Assembly: GCA_963847515.1 (NCBI GenBank)
Contig: CAWKAA010000007.1
Span: forward strand, 2,046,001 to 2,110,000
Direction: 5' to 3'
From: QHXW01 sp963847515
GTDB lineage: Bacteria > Acidobacteriota > Terriglobia > Bryobacterales > Bryobacteraceae
Length of the DNA: 64,000 nt
The number at the start of each line of letters is the position of its first letter. The first letter of the stretch is position 1. Below, in pieces: positions 16,141 to 24,178 of this stretch. Under the pieces are notes generated by a model that was not told the origin of the DNA, made no database searches, and was given only the letters and a program-made list of their open reading frames with translations. Position numbers and translations under genes: made by a program.

Positions 16141-17364
16141 TCACAGGTTCCGCCCTAAAAATTCGGCAGTCTGCTGGACCAACTCGGTCGGCGTTTGCCC
16201 TGTCACGCAAATCACTTCCATCTTCCCCTTCCCCCACGGGCGCCAGCGGTCGAACATGCGCGGGGATGCGAAGCCGGCGAAGATGCTGAGGAGCGGGATG
16301 CCGGACGCCGCGGCCACGTGTTGGCCGGCGGAGTCGTAGCCGATATACAAATCGCTGCGTGCGATCGCGGATGCAAATGTCGCGAACGAGCCGCGGAAGG
16401 TACGCACGCGTTCTGGCGGCGCGCCCGAGTTGGCAATGGCCCGCTGCACCCGTTCGGCCTCCTCGCCACCGCCCCCCTCGTCGATGAGGACATACGCATT
16501 CCGTACCGCATGGCTGACGAGTTCTGCTTCGAAAGGATCGGCAATGCGTTTGGCGGGATTTTCGCCGACACCAAAGCTGATGGTGACGAATGGACGGCCA
16601 TGAATCTTGATGGATTCAGGCGCTGCGAGCGCGATCCAGGGCACGGCATCGGAGATTCCAAAAATGTTGTGAGCCCATCGCGCCGCGAGAACCGGCAGCT
16701 GGTCATCTCCTTCCACGCCAGCCGCGCGGCTTTCAAAAAAGTAATACCTGTCCTCCGGACAAACCGGCAGAAGCCCGAGCTGCGTGAGCCGCGAATCGGG
16801 ATCGATCACGATGCTGTTGGGCGCCGCCAGCACGCGTTTCAGCTCCGGCCATTGCGCCAGCCGGTCGCGAACACTAACTGCCCGCGGATAGGAAACCAGC
16901 GCATGTTCGATGCGCCGCTCGGCCGCGAACAGCTCCCATGATTTTTGATTGCCCACCAGCACGATCCGCGCCTTCGGAAAGCGGCGCCGGGCGGCATCCA
17001 GCAGCACGCTGGTAATGGCCACGTCCGCGCCCAGCGTCACGCGAGAGAGCACAAACACGGTCTCCACTTCTTTCGCGTCACCCGGAAATTTGCGCGGCCG
17101 GCGAATGCGGTCGTAGCGGGCTCGCAAATCCTGCGCGTTCAGGTCCGGAATCGTCCGCGCAATCACCTGAGAGAACAGGTCCGCGTACACGTCGCACAGG
17201 CGAGGCTCGAACAAATCGGCCAATCGTTCCACCAGCACCCGGAACAGCGCGTCCGAACATGCAGGCGTCAGGAGCTGGTCGAGAAGATCGTCGGACCATG
17301 TCTCGCCATTCAGGCAAAGGGCGAGCAGCTGTTCGGCCAGGGCGCTACATGAAGTACTTGCCAA
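16141..17364 (-). CDS. Glycosyltransferase family 9 (heptosyltransferase-like) protein
   Basis: The 407-residue protein has a GT-B fold. The N-terminal part includes IVLVGNQKSWELFAAE and the C-terminal donor site RSDLYIGYDSAGQHVAAASG then PLLSIFAG, the hallmark of ADP-heptose:LPS heptosyltransferases. The first 90 residues are an extra helical region not found in WaaC/WaaF. The frame opens with TTG inside the 3' end of mtnP, so the true start could lie further in. The acceptor is probably a cell-surface glycan. Confidence 0.8.
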   Translation of the reverse strand: MASTSCSALAEQLLALCLNGETWSDDLLDQLLTPACSDALFRVLVERLADLFEPRLCDVYADLFSQVIARTIPDLNAQDLRARYDRIRRPRKFPGDAKEVETVFVLSRVTLGADVAITSVLLDAARRRFPKARIVLVGNQKSWELFAAERRIEHALVSYPRAVSVRDRLAQWPELKRVLAAPNSIVIDPDSRLTQLGLLPVCPEDRYYFFESRAAGVEGDDQLPVLAARWAHNIFGISDAVPWIALAAPESIKIHGRPFVTISFGVGENPAKRIADPFEAELVSHAVRNAYVLIDEGGGGEEAERVQRAIANSGAPPERVRTFRGSFATFASAIARSDLYIGYDSAGQHVAAASGIPLLSIFAGFASPRMFDRWRPWGKGKMEVICVTGQTPTELVQQTAEFLGRNL

Positions 17365-18208
17365 TGATCAGGTCCAGTTTCTTGCGAGTGGATTCCGGCA
17401 CCAGCTTCCGGTCTGTAATGATGGCATGCGCCAGCGCGGAGCCGCACTTGCAGGTGCGGTCGGCGGGCATCGTCGTCACCGCCGCGGCCACCACCTTGCA
17501 GGCGTTTTCGGCATTCTTGTTGAGGTTGGCGATGATATCGGTCACCGTGACGGCGTCATGATGGGGATGCCAGCAATCGTAATCAGTGACCATGGCCACG
17601 GTAACGTAACAGATCTCGGCCTCGCGCGCGAGCTTAGCCTCTTGCAAATTCGTCATGCCGATGACATCCATGCCCCAGCTCCGGTAGACATTGGATTCGG
17701 TCCTGGTGGAAAAGGCCGGACCTTCCATGCAGAGATAGGTGCCGCCCTGCTTGGCGGTAACTCCCGCGTCGAGCGCCGCCTGGCAGACCGCGCTAGAAAG
17801 CTGCGGACAGACGGGGTCGGCGAAGCTGACATGGGCCACCAGTCCCTCGCCGAAGAAGGTGGAGATGCGCCCTCGCGTGCGGTCGAAAAACTGATCGGGA
17901 ATGACGAAGTCGAGCGGGCGGTGGTCTTCTTTCAGCGAGCCGACGGCGCTCAGCGAGATGATGCGGTCCACACCGAGCGACTTCATCCCGTAAATGTTGG
18001 CGCGAAAATTCAGCTCTGAAGGCGAAATGCGATGCCCGCGCCCGTGTCGCGTCAGGAACGCCACGGACTTGCCGCCGAGTTTACCGACGACGAAGTTGTC
18101 CGAGGGCTCGCCCCATGGGGTAACAATCGCGACTTCCTCTTGAGCTGTGAACCCGGGCATGGAATAGAGCCCGCTGCCGCCGATGATGCCAATGTCAGCC
18201 TGGTGCAA
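17345..18208 (-). CDS. mtnP: S-methyl-5'-thioadenosine phosphorylase
   Basis: The 287-residue enzyme splits methylthioadenosine with phosphate into adenine and methylthioribose-1-phosphate in methionine salvage. Signatures are IGIIGGSGLYSMPG, FLTRHGRGHRISPSELNFRA, SLSAVGSLKEDHRP, YLCMEGPAFSTRTESNVYR and MTNLQEAKLAREAEICY. The start is TTG at 18208, directly behind a strong AGGAGG. The glycosyltransferase gene overlaps its 3' end by about 20 bases, suggesting coupling. Confidence 0.95.
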   Translation of the reverse strand: MHQADIGIIGGSGLYSMPGFTAQEEVAIVTPWGEPSDNFVVGKLGGKSVAFLTRHGRGHRISPSELNFRANIYGMKSLGVDRIISLSAVGSLKEDHRPLDFVIPDQFFDRTRGRISTFFGEGLVAHVSFADPVCPQLSSAVCQAALDAGVTAKQGGTYLCMEGPAFSTRTESNVYRSWGMDVIGMTNLQEAKLAREAEICYVTVAMVTDYDCWHPHHDAVTVTDIIANLNKNAENACKVVAAAVTTMPADRTCKCGSALAHAIITDRKLVPESTRKKLDLIIGKYFM

Positions 18209-18290
18209 TAGAACCTCCTGGAAAATAGAACGAATGCTTATTTTACTTGGGGGCTGTCAGTCACGCATTAGTGGCCTTTGCAGTGAGTTC

Positions 18291-18377
18291 GTTAGCATGA
18301 CGCAACCGCTCCTTTTAGTCGCGGCTCAGTTATCCGGCGGGCTTTGCTGAGCCGCGCCCGGAGGAAGCGGTGCTAAC
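18291..18377. repeat. Nested palindromic repeat in the mtnP-DUF3052 interval
   Basis: A perfect 9-bp stem GCGGCTCAG/CTGAGCCGC (18321-18329 and 18347-18355) lies inside outer arms GTTAGC...ACCGCTCC and GGAAGCGGTGCTAAC. The element occupies much of the 460-bp gap 18209-18668. Nothing else convincing was seen in that gap. Confidence 0.5.
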
Positions 18378-18668
18378 GTTCTGGCAAGCGACGCGATTTC
18401 GGGTTGCTACGCCTTCATGCCGACCCGCGAAGAAGCACTCGCGGAAATGCCCGCGTGTTCGAAATGATTGCGGCTGGATACGTAGAGAAAGATCAGTCTC
18501 TGCAAGCCAAGACCACCGAAATCGTGCATGCCCAGCGCGGGAGCGATGAATTTCGGCGTGCGGCATTGGGTTGGAATTTCGAAGAGCGACCAGCAATCAT
18601 GAGCGCTGATACACAAAGGGTCACCGCTGTTATCATGAATGCCTGTTCTACTTTGATAACTTGACTTC

Positions 18669-19451
18669 ATGCCCGTAGTGCGGCTGGTGTGCTGGAAAGA
18701 GGACCTGGCAAAAGAACGTGCTCGCGCTCTCAAGACGGCCGGCTTCTCGGTGGATGCGTCGCCGCTCAACCCGGCGGGATTGATCGGACAATTCCGTGCG
18801 AACATGCCAGCAGCGGTACTCATCGACCTCGACCGGCTCCCGTCCCACGGCCGTGAAGTCGCGGTTGCGCTGCGGCAGAGTAAGTCAACGCGTCATCTCC
18901 CGATCGTGTTTGCGGGAGGTGTCGCTGAGAAGGTAGCGCGCGTTCGACAGGAGTTGCCCGATGCCTTTTTCGCCGATTGGGCGAAAGTCGGACCCCTGCT
19001 CGCGAAGGCCCTGAAGAACGCTCCCCTCAACCCGGTTCAACCGATCTCTCATATGGAGCGCTACGCCGGATCGAGCCTGTCCAAGAAGCTGGGATTCAAA
19101 CCCAAGATGAAAGCGGCACTGCTAGGGGCGCCCGAAGCCTTTGAAGAATTACTGGGCGATTTGCCGGAAGGCGTCGAACTCCAGACCAAGCTGGCGAAGC
19201 AGACCGCGCTCGTTCTGTGGTTCGTTCGATCCCGCAGAGAACTGGACGGCGAGATGGAGTACATGAGCGCGCGGCTGCCCGAGGGTTGTTCGGTCTGGAT
19301 CATTCATCCCAAGCAGACCAGCCGCTACAAAGTGGATTTCAATCAGAATGACGTCCGCGTGACGGGGCTGGCAGCAGGGTTGGTGGATTACAAAGTCTGC
19401 GCCGTGGATGCGGACTGGTCCGGCCTGAAGTTCGCGCGGAAGAAATCGTAA
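18669..19451 (+). CDS. Receiver-like N-terminus fused to DUF3052 domain
   Basis: The 260-residue protein has an N-terminal half resembling a response-regulator receiver fold (AAVLIDLDRLPSHGREVAVA, then LPIVFAGG), without a full set of acidic-pocket residues. From residue about 125 it matches DUF3052: YAGSSLSKKLGFKPKMKAAL, LLGAPEAFEELLGDLPEGVE and GLAAGLVDYKVCAVDADWSG. DUF3052 function is unknown. The fusion suggests a signalling link but no histidine kinase is nearby. Confidence 0.75.
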   Translation: MPVVRLVCWKEDLAKERARALKTAGFSVDASPLNPAGLIGQFRANMPAAVLIDLDRLPSHGREVAVALRQSKSTRHLPIVFAGGVAEKVARVRQELPDAFFADWAKVGPLLAKALKNAPLNPVQPISHMERYAGSSLSKKLGFKPKMKAALLGAPEAFEELLGDLPEGVELQTKLAKQTALVLWFVRSRRELDGEMEYMSARLPEGCSVWIIHPKQTSRYKVDFNQNDVRVTGLAAGLVDYKVCAVDADWSGLKFARKKS

Positions 19452-19454
19452 GGT

Positions 19455-19592
19455 CCGAATGCCATCTTCCGCCGCCTTCAGAAGGTCCCCGTTTTCAAGC
19501 TGCGGCGGCCAGGTCATTTCGACGACCGTGCGGACCTCATGTCCGGTGAGGAATCGGCGCACCCCACCGTTCTTGTCAAACCGGATCCGCAA
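19455..19592 (-). pseudogene. DUF5615 PIN-like toxin, truncated
   Basis: A TTG at 19592, overlapping the end of the DUF433 gene, opens a frame reading RIRFDKNGGVRRFLTGHEVR and PPQLENGDLLKAAED, the N-terminal part of DUF5615 toxins (usually about 110 residues). After about 43 residues the similarity ends near the stop of the DUF3052 gene on the other strand, and the frame then reads antisense to that gene. The catalytic C-terminal part is missing. Confidence 0.7.
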
Positions 19593-19812
19593 CGCGGTGG
19601 CTGTGAGCGTAGGAAAGAATGGCGTGAACGTGATCCTGTGGCACCTCGAACTCTTCCGAGATTTCGGCCACGCTTACGCCGTAGTCGTAATTATCCACAA
19701 TCGCGTTGACCGGCATCCGCGTACCTCGCAGAACGGGTGCGCCGCTTTGCACGCGCGGGTTGACTTCGACCAAAGGGCATTCCGACCAGTCGATTTTCTC
19801 TTGGGAAGCCAT
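19576..19812 (-). CDS. DUF433 antitoxin
   Basis: From ATG 19812 the 78-residue product contains VNPRVQSGAPVLRGTRMPVN, the DUF433 signature, and a helix-turn-helix-like EISEEFEVPQDHVHAILSYA. DUF433 proteins are antitoxins usually paired with DUF5615 PIN-like toxins, as here, though the toxin downstream is truncated. A longer in-frame extension upstream overlaps the aminotransferase gene and is unlikely to be coding. Confidence 0.85.
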   Translation of the reverse strand: MASQEKIDWSECPLVEVNPRVQSGAPVLRGTRMPVNAIVDNYDYGVSVAEISEEFEVPQDHVHAILSYAHSHRVADPV

Positions 19813-19840
19813 GCCGTCACCCCCAGACAGTAACATGCAG

Positions 19841-20704
19841 CTACGCCGGCACCGCTTTGTGCTCCGCCACGTACCGGTCGACGTATTTCGAGAATTCGGC
19901 TTGAAGAGCGCGACGCACCTCATCGCGGCGCTTCAGTGGTTTGTGCTCGATTTCCAGAACGGGCAGCAGATCGCGCGTGCTCGAGGTGATGAACACTTCG
20001 TCGGCTGTTTCCAGATCCGCAGGCATCAGCACTTTCTCGCTTACGGTATAACCTGGCGGGTGTATTTCCGAAAGGAGCAGATCTCGCGTCACGCCGGGCA
20101 GGCATCCCGAGCTCAGCGGCGTCGTCCAGACGTCACGGCCCCGCGCTGCGAAGATGTTGGCCGAAGTACACTCGGAGACCTCGCCGCGCTCGTTGAGAAG
20201 GATCACTTCGTCGAACCCCTTCGACTGGGCATCCTCAATCCAGGTCAGGTTCATAGCCCAGGAGAGAATCTTGGCGCCCGCGAATATGGAGGCTGCATGG
20301 CGCGCTTGCGGAACGTACGCCAATTTGACTCCGGTTCCCCATTCCTTCAGATTCGCGGTCATGGCGATCAATTCGCTGCGGCGCTCGACGGGGCCGCCAT
20401 AAGGGCTGCCATCGTTCCGCACCACGTCCACGCGCAGTGACGCGTTATACGCCTTGTTGGCTTCGACCAGCGCCAGCAGCCGCCGGCGTCCTTCTTCCTC
20501 GGTGCACGGCATGGGAACGCGGAAGAGGGCGGCGTCCTTGCACATGCGCGCCCAGTGCCTCTCGAAAGCGAATAGCACGCCGTCGGCGACTCGAAGCGTG
20601 CTGAACACTCCCCATCCCGCCAGCAAACCAACCTGCCCCGCCGTCAGCAGTTTTTCCGTTGAATCGCGGATCTGATCGTTAAACAAAACGTGACGATGAA
20701 TCAC
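19841..20704 (-). CDS. Class IV aminotransferase (BCAT/D-amino-acid transaminase type)
   Basis: PLP-dependent fold-type IV enzyme. VFSTLRVADGVLFAFERHWA, the Lys-bearing region GAKILSWAMNLTW, LLNERGEVSECTSANIFAAR, SGCLPGVTRDLLLSEI and DEVFITSSTRDLLPV follow family order. The start is uncertain: GTG 20704 gives 287 residues, the family norm, while any ATG further up falls in the CTAACACCT repeat. It could act as a branched-chain aminotransferase for the ilv pathway or on other amino acids. The thiO gene is divergent. Confidence 0.85.
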   Translation of the reverse strand: MIHRHVLFNDQIRDSTEKLLTAGQVGLLAGWGVFSTLRVADGVLFAFERHWARMCKDAALFRVPMPCTEEEGRRRLLALVEANKAYNASLRVDVVRNDGSPYGGPVERRSELIAMTANLKEWGTGVKLAYVPQARHAASIFAGAKILSWAMNLTWIEDAQSKGFDEVILLNERGEVSECTSANIFAARGRDVWTTPLSSGCLPGVTRDLLLSEIHPPGYTVSEKVLMPADLETADEVFITSSTRDLLPVLEIEHKPLKRRDEVRRALQAEFSKYVDRYVAEHKAVPA

Positions 20705-20738
20705 AATGTTATTGTAACGCCCGAGGGCGAAGCCGTAG

Positions 20739-20757
20739 TACCTAACACCTAACACCT
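20739..20757. repeat. Second copy of the CTAACACCT repeat unit
   Basis: CCTAACACCTAACACCT matches the right arm of the repeat at 696-798. It lies between the divergent aminotransferase and thiO genes, within what would be their promoter region. Confidence 0.5.
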
Positions 20758-20779
20758 GCCTTAGCATAGTAAATGACCC

Positions 20780-21880
20780 ATGTCCTCCCACTCCCCCGAC
20801 GCTATCGTCATCGGCGCCGGCATCATCGGCGCTTCCATCGCATGGAAACTGGCCCGCGCCGGGTTGCGCGTTTCCATATTGGACGCCGGCACAATGGGCA
20901 GTGAAGCCAGTTGGGCGGGCGCGGGGATGCTGGCGCCAGGCGGCGAAGTCGAGACTCGCGATATCTGGTTGGACCTCGCGCTCGAAAGTCTGCGGATGTA
21001 TCCGGACTATGTCACGCAGCTTGACGCCGAATCGGGTGTGTCGATCGACTATCGCCGCTGCGGTGCGGTCGAAGTTGCTTTCGAATGGGCGGAATATCAG
21101 GCCCTGGCGCGCCGCGCGGAACTCCAGCGGCCTCTCGGCATCCCATCCCTGGTGTTGGATGGTTCGGAACTGCGCCAACTCGTTCCGATTTTCGATCGCG
21201 CGTCAGCGGGCGCGCTCTTTTATCCCGCCGATGCGATCGTCGATCCACGCGATATCATGCGAGCCCTGCGCACGGCGTGCTGTGCGGCCGGAGTCGAAAT
21301 CCGGGAAGGCTGGCGTGCCGTCCGCATTCAGCTGTCTGCCGATTCGGTTCAAGTCGAAAACGCGAGCGGCGATGTGCTCCGTGCTGCTGCTGCGGTTCTG
21401 GCTGCCGGCGCGTGGTCGAGCGAGATCGCCGTCTCGGGCATCACGATCCCGCCCTTGCCTCGCGCATTTCCCGTAAAGGGGCATCTGACTGCTTACAGTT
21501 GCTCCCCTCGCACGCTAGGTCCAATCTTGCGCCGGGGCCACACGTATCTCCTGCAGCGATCGAGCGGATTCACCATCGCAGGTACCTCGTCTGAAGATGT
21601 CGGTTTCGATCGCTCTATAGACGCGGGGGTTGTCAGCGACATCACAGCACGGGCTTGTGAGTTGCTGCCTGCGCTCGCAGGAGAACGGCCAGTTGCCGCC
21701 TGGGCCGGCTTCCGCCCCGCAGCCGATTCGGCGGGTCCCGTAATCCAACGCGCCGGAGATTCGCCCTTGTGGCTTGCCTATGGCCACTACCGCAACGGCA
21801 TCCTGCTCGCGCCCGTTACAGCCGCGAGAATCAGCCGGGAAATCGCCGGAGGGCGCGAGACGCAACGCGGCAATACGTAG
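20780..21880 (+). CDS. thiO: Glycine oxidase ThiO
   Basis: The 366-residue FAD protein oxidises glycine to the imine needed for thiazole synthesis. It shows the dinucleotide motif AIVIGAGIIGASIAWKLA, SEASWAGAGMLAPGGE (typical of ThiO), YPADAIVDPRDIMRAL and the late block PLWLAYGHYRNGILLAPVTA. Length is normal. Its product feeds ThiG, encoded far away at 49729-50508. No other thiamine genes are next to it. Confidence 0.92.
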   Translation: MSSHSPDAIVIGAGIIGASIAWKLARAGLRVSILDAGTMGSEASWAGAGMLAPGGEVETRDIWLDLALESLRMYPDYVTQLDAESGVSIDYRRCGAVEVAFEWAEYQALARRAELQRPLGIPSLVLDGSELRQLVPIFDRASAGALFYPADAIVDPRDIMRALRTACCAAGVEIREGWRAVRIQLSADSVQVENASGDVLRAAAAVLAAGAWSSEIAVSGITIPPLPRAFPVKGHLTAYSCSPRTLGPILRRGHTYLLQRSSGFTIAGTSSEDVGFDRSIDAGVVSDITARACELLPALAGERPVAAWAGFRPAADSAGPVIQRAGDSPLWLAYGHYRNGILLAPVTAARISREIAGGRETQRGNT

Positions 21881-21986
21881 GACAAGTCGTTTCTGGCTTC
21901 AGACATTTGGCATCTGTTGGTAAAAAGCACGGAGGGCACTCGTGCGATCATCGACTTAACGGCCAAAAGGCTGGAACGGTGCAGCA

Positions 21987-22226
21987 ATGACGATCAACCT
22001 CAAACCGGAACAGGAAAGGATTCAGGCGGAGATCAAGAGTGGTCGCTTCCGCAGCCCCGATGAAGTGCTCGATCACGCCTTGGACGCATTGCAAGAGAAG
22101 GAACGCAAATGCAAGGCTCCAACGCCGCGGAAGAATCTAGCGCAGTTCCTGATGGAGTCTCCGCTTGTTGGCGCGGAGTTGAACTTGGAGAGGCAAAAGG
22201 ACTACGGACGCCCGATTGAGCTATGA
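21987..22226 (+). CDS. ParD-type/RHH antitoxin paired with VapC
   Basis: The 79-residue protein has LKPEQERIQAEIKSGRFRSP and DEVLDHALDALQEKE, the ribbon-helix-helix DNA-binding pattern of ParD/CC2985 antitoxins, with a charged C-terminal tail that would bind the toxin. Its stop overlaps the toxin ATG (ATGA). Such antitoxins also repress their own promoter. Confidence 0.85.
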   Translation: MTINLKPEQERIQAEIKSGRFRSPDEVLDHALDALQEKERKCKAPTPRKNLAQFLMESPLVGAELNLERQKDYGRPIEL

Positions 22227-22348
22227 GAGGGTTCCTACTCGATACCAATGTCCTTTCCGAGTTCAATCGGCGAGGCGAACCAGATCGGCTGGTGAAACAG
22301 TGGCTGGAAGCGGCCGACACAGATTCTCGTTACGCCTGTCGTATGTAA
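22223..22348 (+). pseudogene. VapC-type PIN-domain toxin, truncated after 41 residues
   Basis: The ATG at 22223 overlaps the antitoxin stop. The product opens MRGFLLDTNVLSEFNRRG, carrying the first catalytic Asp of PIN nucleases, and continues to LVKQWLEAADTDSRYA before a TAA at 22346. Intact VapC is about 135 residues, so three of the four acidic active-site residues are missing. No continuation was found in other frames. Confidence 0.85.
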
Positions 22349-22377
22349 TATAGCGCGCGACAGTCAGGCCGTCGGCG

Positions 22378-23214
22378 TCATTTCCAGTTCATGAACGGAC
22401 TTTGCTTCGACCGGCGGGAGTCGCTGATCAGGTCCGGTACGCGCTTTCGGCGGCGCATCAGCGTCTCCAGCACGCGCTCGAATTGATCCTCGTCACCGCG
22501 AATCCATTCCGGCGGCACCTGTTTGTACGCCTGATCGATTACGGCTTCGGGAAAATGGCTTACTCGCTCGAGCCAGGGCTCAAACTCATTGAGGGAGGCG
22601 ACACCGTCGTACACCAGCTTGCGCGCGTACAGGCCTTGCACCGGCGAATCGGTGAAAGTCCACTCCGGCCCGTTGAACGCAAATCCTTGATCGATCATCA
22701 GCGCGATAAACCCCATAGTGAGCGCGGGCTCGCTGGCGGCGCCGGGAAGCCATTCCCTCACCCGTGCGCGAAAGAATACAGCCTGGCGGCCGTCCGCATT
22801 GGATACCCACTTATCGAACACCAGCGCGCCGAGGAAATCCGTCAGGTTGCGCACTTTGTGGAGCAGGGTGTCGGGCACGTAATCGTACACCGTCATTCTT
22901 GCCGGATCACCCGGGTAACGCGATCCGAACTGCCAGCCGATGGCCACCGGCGTTTTGCTCGCGCCTAGTTCGATAGATACCTCCGGATTCTCGCGTAGAA
23001 ACTCGCCGGTGACGTGAATTAAGGCAGTATCCGCGGTCGAAATTTCCAGATATCTCAGGAACGTCGAAGCCACCAGCTCGTTAACCAGAATCCTGCGGTG
23101 TTGAGGGTTGTTTTGGAATTTGACGATGTAGAACCGGCCGTCGTCGGCTTCCAGCAGGTGCGATTGAGCGCCTCCGCGCATCCTGCGAATATGGCGGCGC
23201 GCCATGAGAGGCAT
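22378..23214 (-). CDS. HipA-like kinase family protein
   Basis: The 278-residue protein belongs to the stand-alone HipA-like kinase group. The nucleotide-binding start GGAQSHLLEADDGRFYIVKF, NPQHRRILVNELVASTFL, and VFDKWVSNADGRQAVF (the catalytic/metal region with N-A-D) are visible. Members phosphorylate an unknown partner; there is no adjacent HipB-like DNA-binding gene, so this is not a clear toxin-antitoxin pair. The opposite strand also has open frames here, which are ignored. Confidence 0.8.
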   Translation of the reverse strand: MPLMARRHIRRMRGGAQSHLLEADDGRFYIVKFQNNPQHRRILVNELVASTFLRYLEISTADTALIHVTGEFLRENPEVSIELGASKTPVAIGWQFGSRYPGDPARMTVYDYVPDTLLHKVRNLTDFLGALVFDKWVSNADGRQAVFFRARVREWLPGAASEPALTMGFIALMIDQGFAFNGPEWTFTDSPVQGLYARKLVYDGVASLNEFEPWLERVSHFPEAVIDQAYKQVPPEWIRGDEDQFERVLETLMRRRKRVPDLISDSRRSKQSPFMNWK

Positions 23215-23267
23215 GGGAAATGAAGTAATCTAGAGTTGTAGCACACCTTTCAGGAGAGCACCCGAAT

Positions 23268-23528
23268 ATGGCGGAAGCACCAACCGATCCAGTTGTGGAA
23301 GGACGCGGCGCGGATATGACGAACTCGCGCGCCCAGGGACGCAGCAGCGACGAAGTCGCACTGGAGCTCATGAAATTTATAGCCGTAACCACGGGCTACG
23401 GCAAAGGCAACACTGGTTCGGCAGGCTTCTCCGGCAAGCCCACAAAATCCTCGGAAGAATACGCGGACGCTTTGATGCAGTTGTTCGAGCGCTGCCGTAC
23501 GATCGTGACCAAAGAACCGGAAAAATAG
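23268..23528 (+). CDS. Small hypothetical protein
   Basis: The 86-residue product has no recognised domain. The C-terminal half is helical (SSEEYADALMQLFERCRTIV) and the middle is Gly/Ser-rich. AGGAG precedes the ATG with suitable spacing. It is divergent from the HipA-like kinase gene, with 50 bases between, so the two may share a control region. Confidence 0.6.
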   Translation: MAEAPTDPVVEGRGADMTNSRAQGRSSDEVALELMKFIAVTTGYGKGNTGSAGFSGKPTKSSEEYADALMQLFERCRTIVTKEPEK

Positions 23529-23549
23529 CGCGAGCATTACAAAACGAAA

Positions 23550-23592
23550 CGCGCCGGCCAACCTGCCTCACCTGGCAGACCAGCCCGGCGCG
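23550..23592. terminator. GC-rich hairpin between convergent genes
   Basis: CGCGCCGG and CCGGCGCG (23550-23557 and 23585-23592) form an 8-bp stem with an inner TGCC/GGCA stem. It lies between the convergent small gene and the Lys-rich protein gene, fitting a bidirectional terminator, though there is no T-run. Confidence 0.45.
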
Positions 23593-23621
23593 ATGGACGT
23601 TCGATAATACTGTCGAAGCTT

Positions 23622-24050
23622 CTACTTTTTCTTCTTTCCGCCGGACTTCTTGGCAGAGGTTTTCTTCTTCGCGGTCTTTTTCACGGAACTCTTCTTGGCC
23701 GCGCTCTTCTTTGCAGTCTTTTTAGCGGCCTTTTTCGCGGGCGCCTTTTTTGCAACTGCCTTGGCTGTTACTTTTTTCGCAGCGGCCTTTTTGGGCGCGG
23801 CTTTCGCCTTTGGCTTGGCCGCGGCCTTCTTTTTAGGCGCCGGGGCAGGGGGTGCGGGAGCGGGTGTTTCCGTTGCGGTCACAGCCGCGGGCGTCATCGG
23901 CGCGTGATGCTCCTCCTCTATCTCTTCGTCTTCTTCAGTTTCGCTGTATTCATCCAGCTTGGAACCGCCTTCTGCGGTCTCGTCGTCGTAGTCGCGAAAG
24001 TCTTCCATCTCGTCCTCGTCCCTCGGAGTGAGCTGATAATGATTAAACAT
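23622..24050 (-). CDS. Acidic-head, histone H1-like Lys/Ala-rich tail protein
   Basis: The 142-residue protein is strongly bipolar. Residues 10-48 are acidic (EDEMEDFRDYDDETAE, then EDEEIEEE); a Pro/Ala linker follows; residues 73-142 are Lys/Ala repeats such as AAKKVTAKAVAKKAPAKKA and end SGGKKKK. The tail resembles histone H1/Hc1-like bacterial nucleoid proteins. It probably binds DNA or RNA by charge; the acidic head may mask or regulate this. Low complexity makes homology weak evidence. Confidence 0.75.
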   Translation of the reverse strand: MFNHYQLTPRDEDEMEDFRDYDDETAEGGSKLDEYSETEEDEEIEEEHHAPMTPAAVTATETPAPAPPAPAPKKKAAAKPKAKAAPKKAAAKKVTAKAVAKKAPAKKAAKKTAKKSAAKKSSVKKTAKKKTSAKKSGGKKKK

Positions 24051-24178
24051 TCCGAATGCCTCCTGTTCCGGTCACGATCAACAGAGATAGCATACCTCGT
24101 TTTGGATCGGAGGCAACAGGGAAAAGCGAGAAAATTGGCGGATCTTGGGTGGTTTCTGACGGGCGAAAAAGCGGCAGC

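Noticed and set aside
22378..23214. HipA-like kinase as a sixth toxin-antitoxin module
   Set aside because: It is intact and no HipB-like DNA-binding gene is adjacent, so it does not fit the toxin-loss pattern.
23650..23907. Phe/Ala-rich plus-strand frame resembling a membrane protein
   Set aside because: It is the antisense reading of Lys/Ala codons of the H1-like tail protein.
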